Of a DNA stretch of 35,136 bases, positions 15,307 through 23,562 are shown one piece after another. The position numbers and the translations under genes are program-made. The stretch's first letter is position 1. Each line of letters begins with the position of its first letter. Origin of the DNA: Acetobacter syzygii (lineage in GTDB: Bacteria > Pseudomonadota > Alphaproteobacteria > Acetobacterales > Acetobacteraceae); NCBI RefSeq assembly GCF_000964225.1, contig NZ_BAMZ01000051.1:1-35136 (forward strand), read 5' to 3'. A model generated the notes under the pieces. That model saw only the letters and a program-made list of their open reading frames with translations, had not been told where the DNA came from and made no database searches.

Positions 15307-15846
15307 TTAGTCCTGATTGCCGTTATCTGCGCGGAGTTTGCGTGCGCGGGAGAGAATGCGCGTAGCAATATCGGACGCGGTGTTGGGGGCCGGTGGGGTA
15401 TCCACCCATGTGCCATCCTGCTTGATCTGGCGGAACACGCTCAGGCGCAGCGCATCGGAGCGCAGGCGGCGGTCCAGCACAAAGGCGGTAATCTTGAACC
15501 GCTCGTCATGCGTGGCAGGGGGGGTGTACCAGTCGGTCAGAATAATGCCGCCTTCTGCATCGGCCGTAGCAACCGGCATGAAGGAGAGGGTATCAAGCGT
15601 TGCGCGCCAGAGGTAGGCGTTGACCCCCCCTTTAAGGCTGGCCTCTCCACCAGAAGCCCCACGGTCCTCGGACAACAGGTGGTTGCTGGGGGCTGCAAGG
15701 CCGCTCCGGTTCCCGCTGTCAAACATGGAGCAGGCACTGAGCAGGCTAAAGCCAGCCAGTGCAGTGGCCGTAGCCATCCCCTTGAGGAGCAGCGCGGGTT
15801 GGGGGCGACTTGCAGCGGCATGGCTGGGCATGAGACGGCGAAGCAT
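15307..15846 (-). CDS. DUF3576 family lipoprotein
   Basis: A 179-residue predicted lipoprotein with lipobox LLSAC (Cys39 from the chosen start). The mature domain contains VNAYLWRATLDTLSFMP and GIILTDWYTPP, the recognisable core of the DUF3576 family, usually encoded just upstream of leuS in alphaproteobacteria. The function is unknown; linkage to lptE suggests an envelope role. The frame stays open up to 16089, but the upstream part is low-quality and lacks a signal peptide. The ATG at 15846 has AAGGAG about 13 bases away, rather far, so the start may be off by a few codons. Confidence 0.82.
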   Translation of the reverse strand: MLRRLMPSHAAASRPQPALLLKGMATATALAGFSLLSACSMFDSGNRSGLAAPSNHLLSEDRGASGGEASLKGGVNAYLWRATLDTLSFMPVATADAEGGIILTDWYTPPATHDERFKITAFVLDRRLRSDALRLSVFRQIKQDGTWVDTPPAPNTASDIATRILSRARKLRADNGNQD

Positions 15847-16024
15847 GGCGTTGTTGTGGCTCCTTGGCACGTGGGTATCCGTCTTTCCCGGTCCGCCGGG
15901 TAAAAAAGAAGTCAGGTCTGGCTGGCGGCACAGGTGGTCCTGTTCGCCTTCATATCCTGTCCACCCTTGTCCGCCAAGCGTCTGCTTGGTCTGGCTGTGC
16001 TGGTCCATGCGGGGGGTGGGCCGT

Positions 16025-18043
16025 TTAATGTTCCCGCAGGTGCAGGGCGTGGCAGAGTTTGTGGCGCATGGACTGGGGCAGGTGGGCATAATGCCCCTCT
16101 ATGCCCTGTACGCTCAATGGGGTTTGCAAACGGTGCAGCCGCTGGCGGTAATCCAGCGCTAAAGACTGGTGACCCAGTGCATTGGCGGAGGCCAGAGCAG
16201 GAACCAGAATGGCGGAGCGGTCGGGGGAACTGGCCAGAATGCCGCGTGCATGGCGCAGGGCATCCTCGTGCTGGTTAGCCAGAAAACAGGCCAGAATAAA
16301 TTCCTGATCCGGGGCATTAACGAGGGGAACATCTGCATCAAGGCCAAAAAAATCCGCGTAAATGCGTGCTGCCAGCGTGGCATCGCCCCGGCACAGAGCA
16401 CTTAATCCATCTTGCAGGGCCAACATGCTTGTGTGGGAATCGGAGGGAAGGGCAGCGTGCATCTGCGCGAGTAAAAAGCGGGCCTCTTCTGGCTGGCGGG
16501 TGTAAAACAGCCCTACGACCAGCAGGTAGCGGGTGGCCATATTGTTGGGGAATACGGCCAGATTCTGCTGGAGCATGGTCACCATCGGGCGCAGGTACTC
16601 GGCCACGGGGGTCCGCCATTCCTCGCTCATGCGTAACAGCATGGTGTGTGCACGGACAAAAAACAGGAACTGGTTTTCGGGCGCGCGTCTGCTCGCCTCG
16701 TCAAGGAGCTGGTCAATGGTCTGGCTGTGTGCCGGGTTGTTTTGCAGGCTCAGGCTAAAGGCCCGCAGGCCCAGCCCAAGGGGGGACAGCGCGGCAATGG
16801 GTCTGTTGGCCAGCCTTCGGGCTTCCGTGGTGAACAGGCTTATAATCAGCACGGATGCAAAGCGGTTGGCGAGTGCACGCAGGTTGGTGGCCGTTATGGT
16901 CAGCCGGTGCCCCCATACGATTGTATCGTTCAGGCGGGTATCCAGCGCCTGCACAATGCAGGTGAGCGATGTGGCGGTGCTGCCGGTTACGGTAATGCCA
17001 ATCAAAAAATCCCATTGCCTGCGGGCCGGGAGCGACTGGGAAGGGCCTGCGGCAAACTGCTCGTTCTGTACACTCACATCCAGTACGCCGTGCATGGCCA
17101 TATCCAGCCCCAGCTCGTTGCGGAACTGCATGGCCAGTGCCATGCCATCTCCCGCACCTGCTGTTGGGGTGCAGGCCAGAAATGCCGTGGCGCTGAGTGT
17201 CAGGGAGGAGGATGCCTCGTACATGCCCGCACTGGCCGAGGAGGGCGGTGGGGGCTGGTCTGCCAGTGTGGTAAAAGGCGCGCCCTGTCTGGCATGGTGG
17301 TGTGCGGCCCTGAGGTCCGCAATCAGGCGCATGGTCTCCTGCCCTGGTGTGGTGGCCAGTGTATCCTGGAATGTGCGCAGGCAGGATTCTGCACTTTGCA
17401 GGGCCGTGCCTTCCTCCCCATTGTGGAGGGCGGTCAGAATCCGTGTGCGCCATGCCTCTTCATTCAGGGGGTTAAGGCGGAGCAGCCGCTGGGCTGCGGC
17501 CATAATAATGGCGGGGGGCGGTGCGCTGGCCAGCAGGGCTTCCAGTTGCGCGGTTTTGTAGTCGAGCAGGCGGTTGCGCTCCTGCTCCAGCCATACGGCA
17601 AACCCCGGATCAACCGCACTCAGATCCTCAAGAAGAGGGGGCAGGGGGTCGGGCAGGGTCATAACCGTTTGGGGCGTAGTGTGGAGCACATACTCCATGT
17701 CAATTTCTGTCAGCCCCGAGCGGATGGCCAGAGTATGGCGCTGCACATCCAGCACCTCCGGCCCCAGAGGGTGGAGCACTTCCATCAGCCGGTGGATTTC
17801 CTGCCGCAGGGATGCACGCGCCTGTTCGGGTGCACGTGTGCTCCAGAGCAGTTCCGCCAACCGTGTGCGGGCAACCGGCCGCCGGTTGGAAAGGGCCAGA
17901 ATAGCAAGCAGGGCTTTGGTTTTGGTGCCTGTGGGCAGCAGGGAAAGCCCGGTACTGGAGAGGACACGCATGTGCCCAAGCAGAAAAATATGCAGTAACG
18001 GCTGGTTGGGTGGCGCACCTTCATGGCTGGGGAGGGATTGCAT
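16025..18043 (-). CDS. Large SARP/BTAD-like transcriptional regulator
   Basis: A 672-residue protein. Residues ~17-110 form an OmpR-type winged helix (HIFLLGHMRVL, then TGTKTKALLAILAL, RTRLAELLWS and a helix ASLRQEIHRL). Residues ~120-255 look like a bacterial transcriptional activation (BTAD) TPR region (LNPLNEEAWRTRIL, GQETMRLIADL). The centre (~310-430) resembles the periplasmic-type FlgO/CadC-associated sheet domain (LPARRQWDFLIGITVTGS, IVWGHRLTI), and the rest is TPR-like helices. No transmembrane segment is evident, so it is probably cytoplasmic. Targets are unknown. It has its own promoter; the Shine-Dalgarno is poor, so the start is approximate. Flanked by the lytic transglycosylase and DUF3576 genes. 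Confidence 0.72.
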   Translation of the reverse strand: MQSLPSHEGAPPNQPLLHIFLLGHMRVLSSTGLSLLPTGTKTKALLAILALSNRRPVARTRLAELLWSTRAPEQARASLRQEIHRLMEVLHPLGPEVLDVQRHTLAIRSGLTEIDMEYVLHTTPQTVMTLPDPLPPLLEDLSAVDPGFAVWLEQERNRLLDYKTAQLEALLASAPPPAIIMAAAQRLLRLNPLNEEAWRTRILTALHNGEEGTALQSAESCLRTFQDTLATTPGQETMRLIADLRAAHHHARQGAPFTTLADQPPPPSSASAGMYEASSSLTLSATAFLACTPTAGAGDGMALAMQFRNELGLDMAMHGVLDVSVQNEQFAAGPSQSLPARRQWDFLIGITVTGSTATSLTCIVQALDTRLNDTIVWGHRLTITATNLRALANRFASVLIISLFTTEARRLANRPIAALSPLGLGLRAFSLSLQNNPAHSQTIDQLLDEASRRAPENQFLFFVRAHTMLLRMSEEWRTPVAEYLRPMVTMLQQNLAVFPNNMATRYLLVVGLFYTRQPEEARFLLAQMHAALPSDSHTSMLALQDGLSALCRGDATLAARIYADFFGLDADVPLVNAPDQEFILACFLANQHEDALRHARGILASSPDRSAILVPALASANALGHQSLALDYRQRLHRLQTPLSVQGIEGHYAHLPQSMRHKLCHALHLREH

Positions 18044-18112
18044 GGGCAGAAAGTCCGTTGGTTACCAGAAGGTCCGGCTACGAACATAAATGCCATTCAT
18101 GCCGGTCAGGGA

Positions 18113-18140
18113 AGGATAGGGATAAGTAATTTTTAGTCAA
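18113..18140 (-). promoter_or_regulatory. Promoter of the SARP/BTAD-like regulator gene
   Basis: On the minus strand TTGACT (18135-18140, five of six consensus positions) and TATCCT (18113-18118, four of six) are separated by 16 bases, giving a 5' leader of about 60 bases before the ATG at 18043. Confidence 0.5.
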
Positions 18141-18186
18141 AAGAATGAGGTTGATGGCGCATAGGCACCAATAGTGCATGAGGAAT

Positions 18187-19275
18187 TTAAGGAGTTACGG
18201 CAACGCAGGACAACCCCTGTTGCCGCAGGGCGGAGCATATGGTGTCCGTCTGGCCGGAGGGCAGCCCTGCCAGCCGTGTACGCCAGATGGGAGGGCGACC
18301 GGAGGGGGTAATTTTTTCCACCCGGTTCTGGGCGTGGCTCAACCCGCCGGAAGACTGGCGGGCAAGCGCAATGGCGTGCATGGCCCGCTCCGGCGTGGAA
18401 AAAGCTCCGATCTGAATCACGGCATGTCCGGCAGGTGTGCCGGGCTGCCAGACAAAGCCTGGCCCTGCCAGCCGTGTTGTGCTGACGCTCTGGGTGCTGG
18501 TCGCCTGCCCCGTAGGGGGTTGCAGGTCAGTGCTGTTGACGGCTGGCACAAAGGTGGCGGGTGGGTTGGCTGGTGTGTCATCCCCGGTGGAGGGCGGGGG
18601 CAGGGTATCGTCCGTTAGCGGGGGAGCATTCCCCTGCCCATAGGGGGAGGCCACAGCCACCTGCACGGGCGATGGCTGGTCAAGCGCTATGGCAGGCTGG
18701 GCCGGGCCGGGCAGGCTACCCGCCGGAACGGGGTCGTTGAGGTGGGGTGAGACCGAGGCCAGATAACTACGGGCGTAGGACGGCAGGGACATCCCGCGGG
18801 AGCGGTGGTTTTCCATGCACTGTGGTCCGCAACTGTAGGCGACCAGAAAGTCCGGTGTGCCAAAGCGGTCATACAGTTCGCGGATGTAACCACTGGCAGC
18901 CATAATATTATCGTGCGGGTTATAGGGGTCGGAGCCAAGGTGGTAACGCTGTGCCAGCTCGGCGTAAGTATCGGGTTTGATTTGCATAAGCCCCACAGCG
19001 CCATGCACGGAGCGGGTCAGATGCCCGTTCATATACTGGTGCCCCCCCGATTCCTGCTGCATGACTGCCCTGATCCATGACTGGGGAATGGAAAACCGTT
19101 CCGATGCCTCCAGAATATAAGGCCCCCACGGATTAAGGGCAGAACCCGGAGCACGGTAGGATGTTTTGGCAGGTCCGGCACAGGCGGACAGCACGGCCAG
19201 TCCGCCAAGAGCGATAAGGGATAAAATCCTGCGCCAGACACGGCGGTCCGCAAAGGTTGGAGCACACAGCAGCAT
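18187..19275 (-). CDS. Lytic transglycosylase lipoprotein with SPOR-like C-terminus
   Basis: A 362-residue protein with lipobox VLSAC (Cys32). The SLT domain (~50-190) has the catalytic glutamate in VMQQESGG (Glu75), then GLMQIKPDTY and AYSCGP, the standard motifs of soluble lytic transglycosylase-type enzymes that cleave peptidoglycan to 1,6-anhydromuropeptides. A long Pro/Thr/Ala-rich linker leads to a C-terminal segment (~285-362; AVIQIGAFSTPERAMHAIALAR, IWRTRLAGL) resembling a SPOR domain, which binds denuded septal glycan. This implies a role at division sites. An in-frame GTG at 19314 would add 13 residues; I chose the ATG because it gives a better signal peptide, but neither has a strong ribosome site. 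Confidence 0.87.
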   Translation of the reverse strand: MLLCAPTFADRRVWRRILSLIALGGLAVLSACAGPAKTSYRAPGSALNPWGPYILEASERFSIPQSWIRAVMQQESGGHQYMNGHLTRSVHGAVGLMQIKPDTYAELAQRYHLGSDPYNPHDNIMAASGYIRELYDRFGTPDFLVAYSCGPQCMENHRSRGMSLPSYARSYLASVSPHLNDPVPAGSLPGPAQPAIALDQPSPVQVAVASPYGQGNAPPLTDDTLPPPSTGDDTPANPPATFVPAVNSTDLQPPTGQATSTQSVSTTRLAGPGFVWQPGTPAGHAVIQIGAFSTPERAMHAIALARQSSGGLSHAQNRVEKITPSGRPPIWRTRLAGLPSGQTDTICSALRQQGLSCVAVTP

Positions 19276-19345
19276 AGGCGCATGGTGCCTGTTTAGGCGG
19301 GCGGATGCAAACACTCATGCCACGGGGCACAGCCCGCGGTGGGGG

Positions 19346-19570
19346 CTATTTGCCCCGCTGGCGGATGCTGCTTGTAATATCGTGCATCAGGTCCGGGTTG
19401 GTCCGACGGATCTGCCCTGCGCGCAGCACACTGGCTGCCGTGTAACGGGGCCGGGTTGTCCAGTTTTCCAGGAACTGGAGGTCGGACAGGGTTTCTGGCC
19501 CATGCTGCCGAAAAGCCTTAAGGGCGGCGGGGGTAGTAATCCCTGGCGTGGTGCCGGGTTTACGCAACAT
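19346..19570 (-). CDS. Small conserved-looking hypothetical protein
   Basis: A 74-residue protein, basic, with two regular segments (AALKAFRQHGPETLSDLQFLE and a following RPRYTAASVLRAGQIRR). I do not recognise a family. The frame is open further upstream to 19675, but the ATG at 19570 has AGGA eight bases ahead and the upstream part is Cys/Met-rich and unlikely to be coding. It sits on the same strand between the DUF721 gene and the lytic transglycosylase. There is no signal peptide or membrane segment. It could be a lineage-specific cytoplasmic protein, or non-coding. Confidence 0.45.
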   Translation of the reverse strand: MLRKPGTTPGITTPAALKAFRQHGPETLSDLQFLENWTTRPRYTAASVLRAGQIRRTNPDLMHDITSSIRQRGK

Positions 19571-19733
19571 TGTACACATCCTGCTTGGTTGATCTTGGTC
19601 CAGTGTGAGTGTTGCGCCATTGTGCCGCAGCATCTGGCGCGGGGTCTTAGAACACCCACAATGTGTCAATTTCAAGCGCTAAGCGGTTTTGTCATAAAAC
19701 CATGACAATAAAAGGAATAACCTTTTATAATTG

Positions 19734-20285
19734 TTAGGTTTTTTTTGTCGCACTTTGTAAAATTCCCGTGCCCAGCCGTTCCAGTGCTGCGCGTAGCGGG
19801 TCATCGGGCAGGGTGGGTAAGGTGCAGGTGGGGCCGTGGGTTTTGCGCACTGCACGCTTGCGGCGGGTGCCGGCTGTGGGGTCCTGCACAAAGCGGAGGC
19901 GCGCTACCAGTGCTTCCCCACACCATGTGTTGATCCGCGCCATAAGCATATCCGCCTGATGTTGCAGTTCCATGGCAACTGGTCCGGCACAGGCTACGGT
20001 CAGGGTGCCTGCACTAAGCCGGTGGGGGGTGGTTACGGCAGCATGGGCCGGGCCTACAATATCGGGCCAGGATGCAAACAGCATGGCCCCGGTCGGGGAG
20101 CGGCGGCGGAAGGCGGGGGCCGTTACGTTGGGGAGCAGGGCGGCAAGGGTGCGGGCCTTCATGGCGAGGCGCGGGGGTGGGGGCGGTATTTCCTCCTTGG
20201 TGCGCCTGCGGGCTGCGGGTTTGCGGGGTGGGGCTGCTTGCCGGGCAGGGGCTTCCGCCTTGCCCGAATGAAGTTCCTTCGCCAT
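19734..20285 (-). CDS. DUF721 domain protein
   Basis: A 183-residue basic protein. The DUF721 core (~40-130) shows LAALLPNVTAPAFRRRS, WPDIVGP, a hydrophobic LTVACAGPVAMELQHQADML segment and INTWCGEALVARLRF, as in the DciA-like/DUF721 family, some members of which load the replicative helicase. The flanks are Pro/Ala/Lys/Arg-rich and probably disordered. The frame stays open upstream to 20417 but would overlap mutY; the ATG at 20285 leaves a 10-base gap to divergent mutY. DciA function is family inference only. Confidence 0.8.
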   Translation of the reverse strand: MAKELHSGKAEAPARQAAPPRKPAARRRTKEEIPPPPPRLAMKARTLAALLPNVTAPAFRRRSPTGAMLFASWPDIVGPAHAAVTTPHRLSAGTLTVACAGPVAMELQHQADMLMARINTWCGEALVARLRFVQDPTAGTRRKRAVRKTHGPTCTLPTLPDDPLRAALERLGTGILQSATKKT

Positions 20286-20295
20286 AACAGCCTCC

Positions 20296-21363
20296 GTGAT
20301 TACGCCACCCGCCCATGCTCTGCTGCACTGGTATGACAGACACCGCCGTTCCCTGCCCTGGCGGTTCAGGGAGGGGGAGACACCAGACCCGTACCGTGTC
20401 TGGTTGAGTGAGATCATGCTTCAGCAAACAACGGTCAAGGCCGTTGGTCCTTATTATCTCAGATTTGTGGAAAAATTTCCAACCGTTCAGGCGCTTGCCC
20501 GTGCGGAGCGGGATGATGTGCTGGCCGCATGGGCTGGGCTTGGCTATTACTCCCGCGCCCGCAATCTCCACGCCTGCGCACAGGCTGTTGTTGCTCTTGG
20601 GGGTTTTCCCTGCACGGTGGAAGGGCTGCGTGCCCTGCCCGGTATTGGGGCATATACGGCAGCAGCTGTGGCTGCCATAGCCTTTGGCGTGCCGGTTGTG
20701 CCGGTGGATGGCAATGTGGAGCGCGTAACCGCCCGGCTTTACAACGTGCAGGAGCCGCTGCCCGCTGCCCGTAAAAAACTGGCGCAACTGGCCGATGGAC
20801 TGAACGGCGATGCAGCGGCGCGGCAACGCCCGTCCGATTTTGCACAGGCTCTGTTCGATCTGGGGTCTTCCCTGTGTTCGCCCCGCCAGCCAGCCTGTGG
20901 GTTATGCCCGTGGCAGGCCGTGTGTGCAGGCCATGCGCAGGGTACGGCTGCGACCTTGCCGCGCAAGGCCCCCAAGGCCGAGCGCCCCGTGCGCTATGGT
21001 GTGCATTTTATGGTTATGGATGGCGCAGGTCAGGTGCTGCTGCGCAAACGCCCCGAAACGGGCCTGCTGGCTGCCATGACCGAACTGCCCGGTACCGACT
21101 GGCGCACAACGCCGTGGACGGAGGCAGAAGCCCTGACCCATGCGCCAGTGGCGGCGGCGTGGCAAAAAGCCGGTGCGGTCAAGCATGTGTTTACCCATTT
21201 TACGCTGAATGTGGTGGTGTATGCCGCACGTGTGGCGCAGTTTTCCAATCAGGATGTCAGGGATGGCTTTTTGCTGCCTGTTGCCCGGACAAAAACGGCA
21301 TCCCTGCCATCAATTATGCAAAAATGTATGACAACAGGATACGACTTCCTGCATCGTGCATGA
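20296..21363 (+). CDS. mutY: Adenine DNA glycosylase MutY
   Basis: A 355-residue base-excision repair enzyme that removes adenine mispaired with 8-oxoguanine. It has the catalytic Glu39 in VWLSEIMLQQT, the helix-hairpin-helix LPGIGAYTAAAV (~114-125), Asp138 in VPVDGNVERV, and a 4Fe-4S motif Cys194-X6-Cys201-X2-Cys204-X5-Cys210. The C-terminal Nudix-like domain (~232-350) recognises 8-oxoG. The start is GTG: an in-frame stop at 20269 leaves no ATG upstream, and no convincing Shine-Dalgarno is present. Only 10 bases separate it from the divergent DUF721 start, so the promoters must lie inside the opposite genes or overlap. Confidence 0.93.
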   Translation: MITPPAHALLHWYDRHRRSLPWRFREGETPDPYRVWLSEIMLQQTTVKAVGPYYLRFVEKFPTVQALARAERDDVLAAWAGLGYYSRARNLHACAQAVVALGGFPCTVEGLRALPGIGAYTAAAVAAIAFGVPVVPVDGNVERVTARLYNVQEPLPAARKKLAQLADGLNGDAAARQRPSDFAQALFDLGSSLCSPRQPACGLCPWQAVCAGHAQGTAATLPRKAPKAERPVRYGVHFMVMDGAGQVLLRKRPETGLLAAMTELPGTDWRTTPWTEAEALTHAPVAAAWQKAGAVKHVFTHFTLNVVVYAARVAQFSNQDVRDGFLLPVARTKTASLPSIMQKCMTTGYDFLHRA

Positions 21364-21441
21364 GAAGGCGGGGTGTTCTGGCACCCAATCCATTTTAATG
21401 GCCTTTGCGGCCGGGCCATAAAAGCAAGAAAAAGAGGTTGC

Positions 21442-22479
21442 ATGGTTTTCCACCATATTCCGCCACAGGCTCATCTGGCCACTCAGGGGCAGCCCGGTAA
21501 TAAGCCGGGTGTGCTGCTGGTTAACCTGGGCACGCCGGAGGGCACGGGTTACCGGGCGGTACGTCGCTACCTGTCCGAATTTTTATCCGACCGGCGGGTC
21601 ATAGAGGGCTCGCCCCTGTTCTGGCAGCCATTGTTGCAAGGTGTGGTCCTGACCACGCGTCCTTCGCGCAGTGGGCGGGCTTACGCCCGTGTGTGGGATA
21701 CGGAACGGAACGAAAGCCCGCTCCGTACGTACACCCGCCATCAGGCCGAAAAGCTGGCCGAACAGTTGGCGGCTGATGGTGTGCCTGTGGCATGGGGAAT
21801 GCGCTATGGCAGCCCTTCTGTTGCGCAGGCGCTGCGCACACTTATGGAGCAGGGGTGTGACCGTATTGTTTGCCTGCCGCTCTACCCCCAGTACAGTGCA
21901 ACCACCACCGCCACGGCCAATGACCAGCTTTTTCGGGTGTTGATGAAGCTGCGTAACCAGCCCGCCGTCCGTACTGTGCCGTCCTTCCCCGATGATCCGG
22001 ATTTTATTACCGCTGTGGCGTCCTCCATCCGTGAGGAACAGATGCACGCGGACCAGCCGTTCCAGATGGTTGTCGCGTCCTTCCATGGTCTGCCACAGCA
22101 GTATGTGGATAAGGGCGACTCCTATTTGGCGGATTGTACCCGTACCGTTGCCGGTTTACGGGCAGAGCTGGGTATGGACGAGACAAACCTGCCCATGACC
22201 TTCCAGTCCCGTTTTGGGCCGACCAAATGGCTGGAGCCATACACGGCTCCCTTTATTACCGGCCTGCCAGCAAAGGGCATCCGGCGTATTGCGGTTGTGA
22301 CTCCGTGTTTTATGGCGGACTGCCTGGAAACGCTGGATGAAATTGGCCACGAAGTGCGCGAGGAGTTCATGAAAGCCGGAGGCGAATCCTTTACCCTCGT
22401 CCCCTGCCTGAACGACAGCCCTGCCAGTATCCGCCTGCTGGAAAAACTGGTCCGTCGCGAACTGCTCGGCTGGCTTTAA
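21442..22479 (+). CDS. hemH: Ferrochelatase
   Basis: A 345-residue enzyme that inserts ferrous iron into protoporphyrin IX, the last step of protoheme synthesis. Family motifs: GVLLVNLGTPEG at the start, LPLYPQYSATTTA, the catalytic-His motif ASFHGLPQQYVDKGDSY, FQSRFGPTKWLEPYT, and the acidic TPCFMADCLETLDEI. The length is normal for proteobacterial HemH. The frame opens at 21373, but ATG 21442 has AGAGG just upstream and a usual N-terminus. It is 78 bases after mutY on the same strand. A hairpin and tandem repeat follow the stop. Confidence 0.95.
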   Translation: MVFHHIPPQAHLATQGQPGNKPGVLLVNLGTPEGTGYRAVRRYLSEFLSDRRVIEGSPLFWQPLLQGVVLTTRPSRSGRAYARVWDTERNESPLRTYTRHQAEKLAEQLAADGVPVAWGMRYGSPSVAQALRTLMEQGCDRIVCLPLYPQYSATTTATANDQLFRVLMKLRNQPAVRTVPSFPDDPDFITAVASSIREEQMHADQPFQMVVASFHGLPQQYVDKGDSYLADCTRTVAGLRAELGMDETNLPMTFQSRFGPTKWLEPYTAPFITGLPAKGIRRIAVVTPCFMADCLETLDEIGHEVREEFMKAGGESFTLVPCLNDSPASIRLLEKLVRRELLGWL

Positions 22480-22483
22480 CACA

Positions 22484-22506
22484 AAGGGCCAGATGAGATG
22501 GCCCTT
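22484..22506. terminator. Hairpin after hemH, fused to a tandem repeat
   Basis: An 8-bp perfect stem AAGGGCCA/TGGCCCTT with loop GATGAGA follows the hemH stop by four bases. There is no T tract; the 3' arm instead runs into the (CCCTTAG) repeat. It lies between convergent hemH and nth and may end both transcripts. Confidence 0.5.
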
Positions 22507-22543
22507 AGCCCTTAGCCCTTAGCCCTTAGCCCTTAGCCCTTAG
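22502..22543. repeat. Heptanucleotide tandem repeat (CCCTTAG)x6
   Basis: Six exact head-to-tail copies of CCCTTAG. The first copy overlaps the 3' arm of the preceding hairpin, as if that arm had been amplified by slippage. It lies entirely in the hemH-nth intergenic region, so copy-number change would not alter a protein. Confidence 0.95.
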
Positions 22544-22574
22544 TGGCGTGTGGAGAGGCCTTGCGCGGCCTGCC

Positions 22575-23423
22575 TTACATGGCCGTGCGGCTGGGCTTGG
22601 GGTGGGGGAGCGGCGTTTTGTCCGGGAACAGGCAGCTCTCTCTGGCGCTACACCGCCAGCACTCCGGTTTGCGGGCTTTGCACACATAACGCCCCTGCAG
22701 AATAAGCCAGTGGTGGGAATCGCGCACCATGGGGAGCGGAATCCGTGCCTCCAGCTTTTTTTCCACCGCTTCTACTGTGTGGCCACGGCCAAGGCCGGAG
22801 CGGTTGGCCAGCCGGAACACATGCGTATCCACCGGAACCGTGGGTTGGTTAAAGGCAACATTCAGCACCACATTGGCCGTTTTGCGGCCTACACCTGCCA
22901 GTTTTTCCAGCTCATCACGCGTGTGGGGGATCTGCCCACCATGGTCCGCCAGTAACTGGCGGGAGAGTGCGACAACATTTTTGGCTTTATTGCGCCACAG
23001 ACCAATGGTGCGGATCAGCTGGCCCACCTGCTCGTCCCCCAGAGCCGCCATGGCCTGTGGCGTGGGGGCTGCGGCAAAGAGTGCGGGGGTTACGCGGTTG
23101 ACCGAAGCATCCGTAGCCTGAGCAGACAGCACAACAGCAACCAGCAGCGTAAAAGGCGTGGTGTAGTGCAGTTCCGTCTGTGCATCCGGCCATGCGCGGG
23201 ACAGGTCGGTTAAAAACTGTACGACTTCGGCCTTCGTCATATCCCGCGGGGCGGTCTGGGGGGCAGCCCCGGCCTTTGTGTTCGCTGTAGCCCTGGCTTT
23301 ACCTGTGGGCGCGCGCGCAGTTGCACGGCTTGCTGGCCTGTCTGCCCTGGTGGTGTTTTTGGGCGTGGTGGGCTGTTGGTCCGGCTGTGTTGTGGCCGTG
23401 GTCTTGCGTGGTCTGGGGGGCAT
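22575..23423 (-). CDS. nth: Endonuclease III
   Basis: A bifunctional glycosylase/AP lyase that removes oxidised pyrimidines. The core starts around MTKAEVVQFL (ATG at 23240) and is about 221 residues: LLVAVVLSAQATDASVN, the helix-hairpin-helix with catalytic Lys in LAGVGRKTANVVLN, catalytic Asp in VPVDTHVFRLANR, and a Cys-X6-Cys-X2-Cys-X5-Cys cluster motif near the C-terminus. The frame remains open far upstream. I place the start at 23423, giving a 61-residue Pro/Thr/Arg/Lys-rich, probably disordered extension and leaving a 139-base divergent spacer to the ABC gene. No start has a strong ribosome site, so 23240 is a serious alternative. Confidence 0.85.
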   Translation of the reverse strand: MPPRPRKTTATTQPDQQPTTPKNTTRADRPASRATARAPTGKARATANTKAGAAPQTAPRDMTKAEVVQFLTDLSRAWPDAQTELHYTTPFTLLVAVVLSAQATDASVNRVTPALFAAAPTPQAMAALGDEQVGQLIRTIGLWRNKAKNVVALSRQLLADHGGQIPHTRDELEKLAGVGRKTANVVLNVAFNQPTVPVDTHVFRLANRSGLGRGHTVEAVEKKLEARIPLPMVRDSHHWLILQGRYVCKARKPECWRCSARESCLFPDKTPLPHPKPSRTAM

Positions 23424-23562
23424 GTGGGGGCTTATCGTTAATGGGGCTGGGAGCCGCATTTTTCCAGCCGGGGCGGGTTTGCGCAATATCGCGTCTTTAC
23501 GATACAGGTCGTAGGCCCTGCCCGCCGGTGCGGATGGACGCATTTTTTCGGGTGTCTGGTTT

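Noticed and set aside
16646..17998. 450-codon plus-strand frame opposite the SARP/BTAD-like regulator gene
   Set aside because: The minus-strand protein has clear domain structure and a promoter; the plus frame is Gly/Gln/Cys-rich noise.
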